Shown: positions 7,838 through 15,561, counted from the stretch's first letter. The stretch is DNA of 32,636 nt from Methylococcales symbiont of Hymedesmia sp. n. MRB-2018 (GCA_003666385.1 QPIN01000038.1:1-32636); one strand, 5' to 3'. Program-made: numbers and translations. The notes: a model not told the origin generated them from the sequence alone.

Positions 7838-8536
7838 ATGAATTGTAATGTGGTTATTTTAAGCTTGGTAATATTACTATCTGGTTGTGCAACCCAAGGT
7901 ACTAATACATTTAAATATAACCCAAGTACATTGTTGAAAATTCCAAATGAAATTACTGTATCAAAGTCATACTCAGAGGTTTGGGACGGCTTAGTTAAGG
8001 AGCTCTCTAAAAGTTTTTATGTGATTAATAATATAGACAAAGAATCTAGAATTATTAATCTCTCTTTTTCTTCTAGCTCTCCTTCAGATTTTGTAGATTG
8101 TGGCAAAAGCTACCGAACTTATAAGCAAGGAGACAAACTTGAGACGTATAACTACAATGTTGCAGGAAGTGCGAAATTTAAAGTTGCAACAGAGAAACAA
8201 GAGCATCCGTCCTTTGTAAACTATGCAATTATCAATAGAAAACCTAACCTAGAAGGCCGGTCAAACATTTATATTGCCTCTGAGGAGCACGACAAAACTA
8301 GAACAAGCATAACTGTTAATACAAGATATATTGTTTCAGTTATAGTCAAAGGTGAAGCTTTTGCCGAGCATGTGAATGGAAATGTATTCTCTCGTGGGCA
8401 GATACCAGAGAATACTACCACTGTTTCTTTTAATACGAATCAAATTGGACAAGTAGAAGTGGGAAACCCTGAAATGTTAACTTGTGTTTCAAAAGGCAAA
8501 CTTGAAAAAGAAGTACTTGAAATGGTGGTAAGGTGA
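7838..8536 (+). CDS. Lipoprotein of unknown function
   Basis: A 232-residue protein with an N-terminal hydrophobic stretch ending in LVILLSGCATQ, a lipobox with the modified cysteine at residue 17, so it should be anchored to the inner or outer membrane. Residues after 40 include TVSKSYSEVWDGLVKELSKS, reminiscent of lipoproteins with a small alpha/beta fold, then Ser/Thr- and Asn-rich beta segments. GGAG (about 7826-7829) lies 8 bases before the ATG. The stop is followed by about 25 bases before the attC. No family recognised. Confidence 0.78.
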   Translation: MNCNVVILSLVILLSGCATQGTNTFKYNPSTLLKIPNEITVSKSYSEVWDGLVKELSKSFYVINNIDKESRIINLSFSSSSPSDFVDCGKSYRTYKQGDKLETYNYNVAGSAKFKVATEKQEHPSFVNYAIINRKPNLEGRSNIYIASEEHDKTRTSITVNTRYIVSVIVKGEAFAEHVNGNVFSRGQIPENTTTVSFNTNQIGQVEVGNPEMLTCVSKGKLEKEVLEMVVR

Positions 8537-8560
8537 ATTGCGGTTAATAGTCGCTTAAAT

Positions 8561-8690
8561 TGCTAACAAAAAAATCAACAGCGACCACAAATAAGCGGTG
8601 CGGTTTTGATAGTTCTGTTTTTTATTAAAATCAATGCCACTTGGATAAATTACCTTTTATCATTTGTGGCCCGTTATTTTGGCGTTAGCT
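8561..8690 (+). other. attC site
   Basis: TGCTAAC (8561-8567), arms GACCACAAAT and ATTTGTGG, GTTAGCT (8684-8690). Confidence 0.85.
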
Positions 8691-8715
8691 TTAAAAGAAT
8701 GGGAGGATTCAAGGT

Positions 8716-9372
8716 ATGTATTTATCATTAGGTCAAATTGATTTCTCCAAAACACAACAAACCTTTAGGAATTTAGTGCTATTTGACGATGTTTTCCTAA
8801 ATATGCAAGCAATGAATATTTCAATTATTGATAAATTCATTACAGAATATGAATATGCTCTTTTAGATGAATATCTTGAAACGGATAGAACACCTATAAA
8901 TACAGCTATGTTTGTTTCAGCTCAATCACAAATGTGGATATTTGCAATCTATGAATTATTGCGTACATGGCGAGCAAGAATAAAAAAACTTCGTAATTGG
9001 AAAGAAAATGGTGGTATTGAGCAAATGATAAAAAATCTTGAGAAAGATGAATTAAATTTTGCAGCCAATTTCAAAAAAAATCAATTGGAGCATTTAAAAA
9101 ATGACCCTAGTTTTTATCCAAAATTGGAAGAAGACTTATTGCGAATGGATGATTTATTTACAATGATTGAAGCAATGCGAATTAATCTTGCAAAACATGA
9201 GGTTCATAATAAAGAAAAGCACTCCCCAAGGACTGTGGGATATGGAAGAATAAACAGTTTTTGTGGAGCATTAGACTTTGATATAGCGCATGAAAATGGT
9301 TCTTTTGAATTTTTAAATAGAAGAGACATTGCAGATTCTATTAGAAATATGGTTATTGAAAATAAAAGCTAA
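8716..9372 (+). CDS. Uncharacterised helical cassette protein
   Basis: A 218-residue, almost wholly helical cytoplasmic protein. Distinct segments are QSQMWIFAIYELLRTWRARI (about residues 74-93), a Glu/Lys-rich coiled stretch (100-135), and INLAKHEVHNKEK with a following GYGRINSFCGALDFDI. The helical arrangement and the late H/R/N cluster could suggest a HEPN-like or similar fold, but no RxxxxH motif is evident, so I do not assign it. GGGAGG (8701-8706) lies 9 bases before the ATG. Its TAA stop is part of the left attC box. Confidence 0.68.
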   Translation: MYLSLGQIDFSKTQQTFRNLVLFDDVFLNMQAMNISIIDKFITEYEYALLDEYLETDRTPINTAMFVSAQSQMWIFAIYELLRTWRARIKKLRNWKENGGIEQMIKNLEKDELNFAANFKKNQLEHLKNDPSFYPKLEEDLLRMDDLFTMIEAMRINLAKHEVHNKEKHSPRTVGYGRINSFCGALDFDIAHENGSFEFLNRRDIADSIRNMVIENKS

Positions 9373-9498
9373 CAAGGGTGGTCCAGCTGACCGTTGGCAG
9401 CGCAGATTTTTTTGCAAAGGTCATTTTTTTATCAAAGGTCAGTGCTTTATCAGAGTTCATCGAATATCTGCCAACGGCATCTGACCACATCGTTAGTA
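9367..9498 (+). other. attC site
   Basis: AGCTAAC (9367-9373) overlaps the stop codon of the upstream gene; arms CCGTTGGCAG and CTGCCAACGG; GTTAGTA (9492-9498). Confidence 0.88.
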
Positions 9499-9816
9499 CT
9501 CTAAATTTTCCTTAGTCACCATCCTACAAAGTTTGGCTGGTTTTTAGAAAATAACCGTGTTCTTGTCTGTGGCATATTCTTACCATTCAATGGTACTTGA
9601 AACGGTTGGGTCGGTAGTAACAGGGCAGTATTTTTTGTTACATTGTAGGTGTATTTTTTAGCACTTTACTTTTAAAACCTTATCGTTTTAAAGTAACATT
9701 CTGGAAAACATGGAAAGTAATAGAGTTTAAGCAACCAAGCCCTGTTACAGCAAGAGCATTTGAAAGCGGGTAAATCGAATATTCATCATATATACAAGCA
9801 CCACGTTCCATCGTCG
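9493..9816 (+). repeat. ORF-less integron cassette, diverged copy 4
   Basis: It shares the first 38 bases (AGTACTCTAAATTTTCC and on), the block around CCGTGTTCTTGTCTGTGGC and the complementary segments GTAACAGGGC (about 9617-9626) and GCCCTGTTAC (about 9740-9749), here with perfect pairing. Other stretches, including 9520-9550 and 9630-9720, are replaced. Its attC is of the other, common type. The short frame (9557-9661) is again open, with the same N-terminal 16 residues except two changes. No larger gene is seen. Confidence 0.75.
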
Positions 9817-9945
9817 TGCTAACAAAAAATTCCAGTCGACCGCTGGCAGCACGGTTTTTTTTCAAAGGTCATTTTTTATCAAAGTTCTGTGTGTTTGCAG
9901 AGTTCACCGTATATCTGCCAGCGGCCACTGAATTTGGCGTTAGGT
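9817..9945 (+). other. attC site of repeat cassette copy 4
   Basis: TGCTAAC (9817-9823), arms CCGCTGGCAG and CTGCCAGCGG, GTTAGGT (9939-9945). This is the same type as the sites at 4661 and 14461, not the type in repeat copies 1-3. Confidence 0.9.
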
Positions 9946-9962
9946 AATAAATAAGGTGGCTT

Positions 9963-10590
9963 ATGAATAAAATGGAAGAACTGTTTGAAAAATGGGAGCA
10001 GGAAATTGCATCAGATCACTTTGTAAAAGATGGGATTATTAGCAATAAACACTGGGAAGTCTCTAGTAAAAAAATATTGTTTATTCTCAAGGAAACAAAT
10101 AATTATAAAGGTAATATTGCAAAACTAATTGAAATATCGGTAAGGAAAAAAACTAGGTTATGGGCGCGACCTACTTTTCATAATGTTGGACGATGGGCAT
10201 ATGGGTTACTCCACTATAATGGTGAAAAACCATCTTATAAATTGGCTCATAAAAATAGAAAAGACTCGTTGCTTTCTTGTTCATTTATAAATCTTAAAAA
10301 AAACTAGTGGTGGGAGAGCTGCAACTCATGCTGTGGAAGATCATGCTGATAAATACGCACACTTTTTAAGAGAACAAATATCAATACTAAACCCAGATAT
10401 TATTGTTTTTGGTGGAACGTATGCAATTGTTAAAAAACATGTTATTCCAGAACTAAACCATATATCAGAGAGGATACATTTGTACAATGACATTATCTGT
10501 ATAAATGCTAATCACCCTGCTTGCACAAAAAAAAGGACGATCATGTATGATCAAGTTATTAGGAACTATGACCGTTATCTACAGTTATGA
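9963..10590 (+). pseudogene. UDG-like protein, split by a +1 frameshift at A8
   Basis: Two adjacent frames (9963-10307 and the frame ending 10590) join into one protein of about 208 residues if one A is removed from the run of eight A at 10296-10303. The join gives ...CSFINLKKTSGGRAATHAVE... The joined protein has FILKETNNY near residue 42, GRWAYGLL, NPDIIVFGGTY and NANHPACTKKR. This order recalls uracil-DNA-glycosylase-fold proteins (an early loop after strand 1 and a late H-P-[SA] loop), though catalytic identity is uncertain. AAGGTGG (about 9953-9959) is near the ATG. The A8 run could also allow transcript slippage that restores the product. The stop overlaps the next start as ATGA. Confidence 0.7.
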
Positions 10591-11204
10591 ATGAAAAAAA
10601 TATTTTATATGTTGGATTAGGTGGTGCAGGAAAAAATGTTGTTAAAATGGCATTGCCTGATAAATTAAACGAGGAAAATTTGCTACTCATCAATACTGAT
10701 AAAAAAGCATTAAAGGATGAAAAAAATATTCCGACCTTATTAATTGGTGAAAAAGTTTTAAATGGGCAAGCTGCAGGTGGTATTTCTTTTGGCATTAAGG
10801 CAGTTGATGAGTCCATATACGAAATAATTAGTGCTTTTCAACAATTTGAAGAAATAATTATTGTCTGTGGTGTTGCAGGCGGTACTGGAGGGGCTGTTAT
10901 ACATTTAGTTAAAAAGCTATTGAATCTTAACTTTTCTATTGGCATTTTTTTGTTGTACCCTCATGATTTTGAAAATGAAAGAATTACAATAGCAAAAGAT
11001 TTAATTTTGCAAGCTGAAAGCATTCAATCAAAGCTAGTACATTTCCAAGTATTAAAACCATCTACCTATGCTGACAAATGTAAAGAATTAACTCCATTAT
11101 CTAACTATTTTGACTGTATAAATAAACTAATGATTGAGAGTATCATTAATCCAGTATTTTATGATGAAAAATCACCTAACAAAAAAATCCAGCGGACAGT
11201 TTAA
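10587..11204 (+). CDS. FtsZ/tubulin-like GTPase, shortened, cassette-encoded
   Basis: A 205-residue protein whose first 130 residues follow the FtsZ GTPase order: VGLGGAGKNVV (residues 9-19, T1 loop), LLINTDKKAL (33-42), LLIGEKVLNGQAAGG (51-65), IIIVCGVAGGTGGAV (90-104, the T4 tubulin signature in altered form) and FENERITIAKD. It ends near the expected start of helix H7. The T7 loop aspartate needed for hydrolysis and the C-terminal domain of FtsZ (usual length about 320-400) are not seen. The last residues, NKKIQRTV, are encoded by attC. Its ATGA overlap with the UDG-like gene indicates coupled translation. It may be a GTP-binding regulator or a 3'-truncated gene. Confidence 0.75.
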   Translation: MNEKNILYVGLGGAGKNVVKMALPDKLNEENLLLINTDKKALKDEKNIPTLLIGEKVLNGQAAGGISFGIKAVDESIYEIISAFQQFEEIIIVCGVAGGTGGAVIHLVKKLLNLNFSIGIFLLYPHDFENERITIAKDLILQAESIQSKLVHFQVLKPSTYADKCKELTPLSNYFDCINKLMIESIINPVFYDEKSPNKKIQRTV

Positions 11205-11272
11205 AGCGTCACATTTTTTGCGAAGCAAAAAAGTGCGCCCCTTTAAACTGCGCGCTGATTTTGGCGTTAGCT
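11174..11272 (+). other. attC site overlapping the FtsZ-like gene end
   Basis: ACCTAAC (11174-11180), arms with GTTTAAAG and CTTTAAAC, GTTAGCT (11266-11272). The upstream frame runs into the left arm for 8 codons. Confidence 0.88.
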
Positions 11273-11311
11273 GCAAAAAAAACTTACCTTTGTCATTTCA
11301 CTGGATGAAAA

Positions 11312-13549
11312 ATGATTGAAAATATTCTTATAAAAAATACCGCAAGTTATAACAGTACAGGCACTCAACTAAGTGACTTAAAAAAGATAAATTTTATCTA
11401 TGGAGCAAACGGAAGTGGAAAAACAACAATTTCCAATTTGTCATCCGAGCAAGCTAATGTGGAATTTAAAAATTGCAGCCTTCAATGGAAGCATGGTCAA
11501 ATATTAAATAGCTTGGTTTATAATAAAAAATTCAGAGAAAATAATTTTGGTACAGGGAAAATAGAAGGGATTTTTACTTTAGGGGAAGCTTCAAAAGAAG
11601 ATGTGCTTTTAATTGAAGAAAAACAAAAAAGTTTAAAAATATTAAAAGACGATGGATTGAAAAAGAAAGAGACTTTAGAAAAGCAAGAAAAAACAAAGTC
11701 AGGCGAAGAGGTCTCTTTTAAGGAAAGTGTATGGAAAAAAATATATAAAAAACACGAAGGAGAATTTAAGGAAGCTTTTCAAGGTTCAATGCAGAAAGAG
11801 GGTTTTAAAAATAAGCTATTATCAGAGTTTAAGAATAATACCTCATCGTTGGAAGCAATTGATGATTTAAAAAATAAATCCAAAACTATATTTGGAAAAG
11901 CGCCTGAATCTATTGGATTAATGAATATTGTAGATTTCAATCAAATCATAACCATTGAAGAAGATGATATTTTGGGAAGCAAAATAATTGGAAAATCGGA
12001 TGTCAATATTTCTCACTTAATTCAAAAGTTAAATATTAATGATTGGGTAAATCAAGGTAGATCATATATACAGGAAAATATAACCTGCCCTTTTTGCCAA
12101 CAGCCTACAATTGAAGAAGACTTTAAACATCAATTAGAAAGCTACTTTGACGAGTCCTTTACAACGTCGATCAAAAAGGTCACTGTACTTATTGATGAAT
12201 ACAGGAGGTTTACAGATAATGCCATTAATGAATTGACTCAGATTGAAACAAACCAAAAAGCTAATAATGGAACAAAGCTAGAAATAGATAAGTTCTCAGC
12301 ATATTTGAAAACCTTATTAAGTCAGGTTAATACAAATAAATTATTACTTGTTGAAAAAGCCAAAGAGCCAAGTAGAAGCGTTAACTTAACATCGACACAA
12401 GAGCAGTTTGAGAACATTAAAGATTTGCTAGAAAGTGCTAATGGTGAAATCAAAAAACACAATGACATTGTAAATAATTATAAGTCAGAAAAAAGTAGTT
12501 TAATTCAGTCTATCTGGAAGTATGTAGTTGAAACTAATAAGGAGGACATAGAAGAATACATCAAGAAAACTGCAGGCTTGGAAAAAGGTATTTCAACTCT
12601 AAAGAGTGATGTAATTGAAAAGCGTAATTCTTATAAATCTCTGAATGATGAAATAAAAGAGTTAACAAAAAATGTAACCAGCATACAGCCCACCATTGAT
12701 GAAATTAACAAAACTTTACAATATTATGGGTTTGATAATTTTGAAATTGTTCCATCTGTATCGAGTGAAAACCATTATCAAATAAAAAGAGAGGATGGGG
12801 AGTTAGCTGAGTCAACATTGAGTGAAGGGGAAATTACTTTTATTACTTTTCTATATTATCTACAGCTAGCTAAAGGCTCAACTGACAAGGAAACGATTAC
12901 TGATGAGAGAGTTTTAGTTGTCGATGACCCGATTTCAAGCCTCGATAGTAATGTGCTATTTGTGGTTAGCACCCTTATAAAAGAAATTATTAAAGACATT
13001 AAAAATGATGTTGGCAATATAAAACAGCTCATTCTTTTAACTCATAATGTATATTTTCATAAGGAAGTATCTTTTATAGATGGTAGAACTAAAGAAAATA
13101 ATCAAACTAACTACTGGATTTTAAGAAAAAACAATAAAGTTTCTACAGCTCAACCATTCTTAATGAAAAACCCAATCCAAACTTCTTATGAGTTGATGTG
13201 GAATGAGTTAAAGAATAAGGAACATAATTCCAGCGTGACAATACAAAACACTATGAGGCGAATTATTGAAAACTATTTCAAAATGCTTGGTGGATATAAG
13301 GATGATGACCTTATAAGTAAGTTCACATCTAAAGAGGAGCAAGAGATATTTAGATCATTAATTTCTTGGATTAATGATGGCTCTCACAGCATTTCAGATG
13401 ATTTGTTTATTGAAGCACAATCGGATGTGGTAGATAAATATTTAAAAGTATTTAAAGATATTTTTACTTTAACAAAACATGAAGGGCACTATGACATGAT
13501 GATGGGTGTTGAAAATGCAGCTAACAATCAAATTCACCCGACCGTTTAA
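11312..13549 (+). CDS. AAA_13-type ATPase, PrrC/RloC-like anticodon-nuclease candidate
   Basis: A 745-residue ABC/SMC-like ATPase. Walker A is GANGSGKT (31-38), the signature is LSEGE (503-507), Walker B is VLVVDDPISSLDSN (534-547), and an H-loop LTH lies near 575. Long coiled coils (about 95-160 and 290-470) flank a CPFC (259-262), like the zinc hook of RloC and Rad50. The C-terminal part has RRIIENYF and, 39 residues after the Glu, GSH. This R-x3-E...H layout is reminiscent of the PrrC/RloC anticodon-nuclease triad. Such proteins cut tRNA after phage attack on restriction. Start ATG 11312; the last eight residues (ANNQIHPTV tail) are read from attC. The nuclease assignment is inference. Confidence 0.8.
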   Translation: MIENILIKNTASYNSTGTQLSDLKKINFIYGANGSGKTTISNLSSEQANVEFKNCSLQWKHGQILNSLVYNKKFRENNFGTGKIEGIFTLGEASKEDVLLIEEKQKSLKILKDDGLKKKETLEKQEKTKSGEEVSFKESVWKKIYKKHEGEFKEAFQGSMQKEGFKNKLLSEFKNNTSSLEAIDDLKNKSKTIFGKAPESIGLMNIVDFNQIITIEEDDILGSKIIGKSDVNISHLIQKLNINDWVNQGRSYIQENITCPFCQQPTIEEDFKHQLESYFDESFTTSIKKVTVLIDEYRRFTDNAINELTQIETNQKANNGTKLEIDKFSAYLKTLLSQVNTNKLLLVEKAKEPSRSVNLTSTQEQFENIKDLLESANGEIKKHNDIVNNYKSEKSSLIQSIWKYVVETNKEDIEEYIKKTAGLEKGISTLKSDVIEKRNSYKSLNDEIKELTKNVTSIQPTIDEINKTLQYYGFDNFEIVPSVSSENHYQIKREDGELAESTLSEGEITFITFLYYLQLAKGSTDKETITDERVLVVDDPISSLDSNVLFVVSTLIKEIIKDIKNDVGNIKQLILLTHNVYFHKEVSFIDGRTKENNQTNYWILRKNNKVSTAQPFLMKNPIQTSYELMWNELKNKEHNSSVTIQNTMRRIIENYFKMLGGYKDDDLISKFTSKEEQEIFRSLISWINDGSHSISDDLFIEAQSDVVDKYLKVFKDIFTLTKHEGHYDMMMGVENAANNQIHPTV

Positions 13550-13617
13550 AGCGTCATTTTTTTTGCTATTCGCAAAAAAACCGCCACTTTAAACGGCCGC
13601 TGATTTGGTCGTTAGCT
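13519..13617 (+). other. attC site overlapping the ATPase gene end
   Basis: AGCTAAC (13519-13525), arms CCGTTTAAAG and CTTTAAACGG, GTTAGCT (13611-13617). The ATPase stop codon (13547-13549) lies inside the left arm. Confidence 0.9.
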
Positions 13618-13649
13618 ATTAAAGAAGTTTGGAGACCTTAAAATAAATA

Positions 13650-14462
13650 ATGAATAAAATAGAAGAACTCGAAATAAATGTAGATGCTCTCTTTCATGCA
13701 GTTAGTGACGATAAAAAATTTTTTTCTTCAATATATAAATTTACAGAAAATCTATATAGTATGCTCGTGAAGGATAAGAGTTCTTTCAATAAAGAAAAGT
13801 CTCTTTTCTATGCTACAAAAATTGAAGAGTTTTTTAAAAAGTATCGACCTTCAGGAGATGGCTTATATATTCCTCCCTCCCAAACTTCCCATAATGATGA
13901 TAATGTTAAAAATATCTTTACTATGGCAAAAGAAGTATCAAATCTCTCTGATACTGATATTTCGGTAATGTTACCTGGGAAAAAAAGTTCTGATGATTTT
14001 TTGCATGTAAAAAATAAACTAGACACCTCAAAGGTTTTTATTGTTCATGGTCATGAAGGCGAAACAAAAAATGAGGTGGCACGATTAGTTGAGAAACTAG
14101 GTTTTGAAACAGTTATTCTTCATGAACAAGCTAGTGCTGGAATGACTATCATTGAAAAAATTGAAAAGCATTCAAATGTTGGTTTTGCTATTATCCTTTA
14201 TACTCCAGATGATATTGGAGCGGCATCTTCCGACAAAGAAAATTTTAAAAAACGTGCTCGTCAAAATGTTGTTTTTGAGCATGGTTATTTAATAGGAAAA
14301 ATAAGTAGAGATAGGGTTGCCACGGTTGTTAAAGGAGATATTGAGCTTCCAAATGATATTAGTGGTGTTGTCTATGTTGGTGAAAGTAATTGGCAAATAG
14401 ATCTAGCAAAAGAAATGAACGAAGCTGGATATGATATTGATTTTAATAAGTTATTAAAATAG
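13650..14462 (+). CDS. TIR-like effector, Pycsar/CAP12-type nucleotide-binding protein
   Basis: A 270-residue cytoplasmic protein. The N-terminal 120 residues are helical. From about residue 127 a TIR-like domain starts KVFIVHGHEGETKNEVARL, followed by ASAGMTIIEKIEKHSNVGFA, ILYTPDDIGA and RARQNVVFEHGYLIGKI, the last carrying the Glu of the NADase-type active site. The family (formerly predicted nucleotide-binding, TIR-like) includes effectors of Pycsar and related signalling immunity that destroy NAD when triggered. No cyclase or other sensor gene is in this cassette, so activation is unknown; it may act alone or with the N-terminal domain as sensor. A GGAGA site at about 13631-13635 lies before the ATG. 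The TAG stop touches the attC box. Confidence 0.82.
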   Translation: MNKIEELEINVDALFHAVSDDKKFFSSIYKFTENLYSMLVKDKSSFNKEKSLFYATKIEEFFKKYRPSGDGLYIPPSQTSHNDDNVKNIFTMAKEVSNLSDTDISVMLPGKKSSDDFLHVKNKLDTSKVFIVHGHEGETKNEVARLVEKLGFETVILHEQASAGMTIIEKIEKHSNVGFAIILYTPDDIGAASSDKENFKKRARQNVVFEHGYLIGKISRDRVATVVKGDIELPNDISGVVYVGESNWQIDLAKEMNEAGYDIDFNKLLK

Positions 14463-14589
14463 CTAACAAAAAATTCCAGTTGACCGCTGGCAGCGCAGTT
14501 TTTTTTCAAAGGTCACTTTATATCAAGGTTCAGTGTGTTTGCAGAGTTCATCGAACATCTGCCAGCGGCCACTGAATTTGGCGTTAGGG
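14461..14589 (+). other. attC site after the TIR gene
   Basis: AGCTAAC (14461-14467), arms CCGCTGGCAG and CTGCCAGCGG, GTTAGGG (14583-14589). Confidence 0.9.
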
Positions 14590-14996
14590 CTGAAAAAATA
14601 GCTAAACGTAAAAAAGCATCTAGAGATAAAGCCTTTCAAAGAAAATTAGCAAGGGAAAAGGTTCTTGATGATCGTAAGGTTGCAGACAAAAAACGTAACC
14701 AAGATTACGAGAACAAATTAAGAGATCTTAATGTTACTGAACGTACTGCAAAATTAAATAATTCTAATAAATTATTTCAAGAGTCGTTGGATGATAAATA
14801 TAGGAATCATGATTACGAAGATGAGAAACGGAGTATACAGTTAGCTGTTGCCAAGGCAAAAGCAAAAAGGGTTAATGATTTTATTGATGCGGAATTAAAA
14901 AAGCAAAATGCTGAAACAGATGTCATTCAATCAGAAGCTGATGGGGTGAGAAATATAACGAAGGGGAAGCACTTACGAAAAGGTTTTTTTGATTAG
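14535..14996 (+). pseudogene. 5'-truncated charged coiled-coil gene reading out of attC
   Basis: An open frame enters from the attC and continues to 14996. From 14584 to the stop it encodes a highly charged (Lys/Arg/Asp/Glu/Asn) helical protein with segments like REKVLDDRKVADKKRNQDYE, consistent with a coiled coil. No ATG, GTG or TTG exists in the cassette's own first 150 bases. The only nearby start is GTG 14535 inside the attC arm, with AAGG 6 bases before it. Either the gene lost its true 5' end when the cassette formed or moved, or the attC supplies the start. Function unknown. Confidence 0.5.
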
Positions 14997-15090
14997 TGAA
15001 ATATAGGTACAAACTATAACGGCTAGAGCGGTTCAAAATATCTCCTTATTCGCCAATTCCCTCCCCTTTGATTGGACTCCCTTTGATTTT

Positions 15091-15200
15091 CTGACCGTTG
15101 GCAGCACAGTTCGTTTTCAAAGGTCATTTTTTATCAAAGTTCAGTGCGTTTGCAGAGTTCTTCTTATATCTGCCAGCGGCCACTGAATTTGACGTTAGCT
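15091..15200 (+). other. attC with eroded left end
   Basis: The arms CTGACCGTTGGCAG (15091-15104) and CTGCCAGCGG and the right box GTTAGCT (15194-15200) are clear, but the RYYYAAC box and the left end of the arm are missing. Bases 14997-15090 hold no gene. Confidence 0.7.
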
Positions 15201-15229
15201 GCTTGGTCAATCGGCAAACATGGATGCTC

Positions 15230-15258
15230 TTGACTTATAACTACAATGTAATTATATT
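15230..15258 (+). promoter_or_regulatory. Sigma70-type promoter of the BrnT/BrnA cassette
   Basis: TTGACT (15230-15235) and TATATT (15253-15258) are spaced by 17 bases. The start of transcription would fall at about 15264-15266, exactly at the ATG of the next gene (15265), so the mRNA may be leaderless. Nearby short AT repeats could bind the antitoxin. Confidence 0.6.
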
Positions 15259-15264
15259 TATCCT

Positions 15265-15561
15265 ATGGATAGCTTAAATTTCGAGTGGGATAAAAACAAG
15301 AACATTTCAAACCAGAAAAAGCATGATGGTGTTACGTTTGAGGAGGCTAAAACTGTGTTTTCTGATGAGCTTGCTAGATTAATTCCAGACCCTGGTCATT
15401 CTGTAGGTGAAGAGCGTTTCATTCTTATGGGGCTAAGCTCACAATTAAAATTATTACTCGTAAGCCATTGTGAAGTGAATTCGGAAACTATTCGTATTAT
15501 TTCAGCACGAAAAGCTGATAAATTGGAACGAAAACAATATGAAGGTTATAGTCATGCGTGA
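15265..15561 (+). CDS. brnT: BrnT-family toxin (DUF497)
   Basis: A 98-residue protein with the BrnT pattern: FEWDKNKNISNQKKHDGVTF (5-24), EEAKTVFSDE, a conserved D-P...HS-x-G-E-E-R-F block (about 41-52), LLLVSHCE and IRIISARKADKLERKQYE. BrnT is an RNase-E-unrelated RelE-like ribonuclease that cuts mRNA and slows growth, and the antitoxin BrnA neutralises it and represses the operon. As in the Brucella type system the toxin gene comes first. The ATG lies at the predicted transcription start and has no ribosome binding site. It should act as an addiction module that stabilises the array. Confidence 0.9.
   Translation: MDSLNFEWDKNKNISNQKKHDGVTFEEAKTVFSDELARLIPDPGHSVGEERFILMGLSSQLKLLLVSHCEVNSETIRIISARKADKLERKQYEGYSHA

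Noticed and set aside
9680-9865. Minus-strand frame of 61 codons crossing repeat copy 4 and its attC
   Set aside because: It includes attC arm sequence; only the AVTGLG segment is conserved with other copies, in a different frame context. Mentioned under the short-frame finding but not called a gene.
11134-11319. Plus-strand frame of 61 codons overlapping the FtsZ-like gene end, attC and ATPase start
   Set aside because: Consists mainly of attC sequence and overlaps better genes on both sides.
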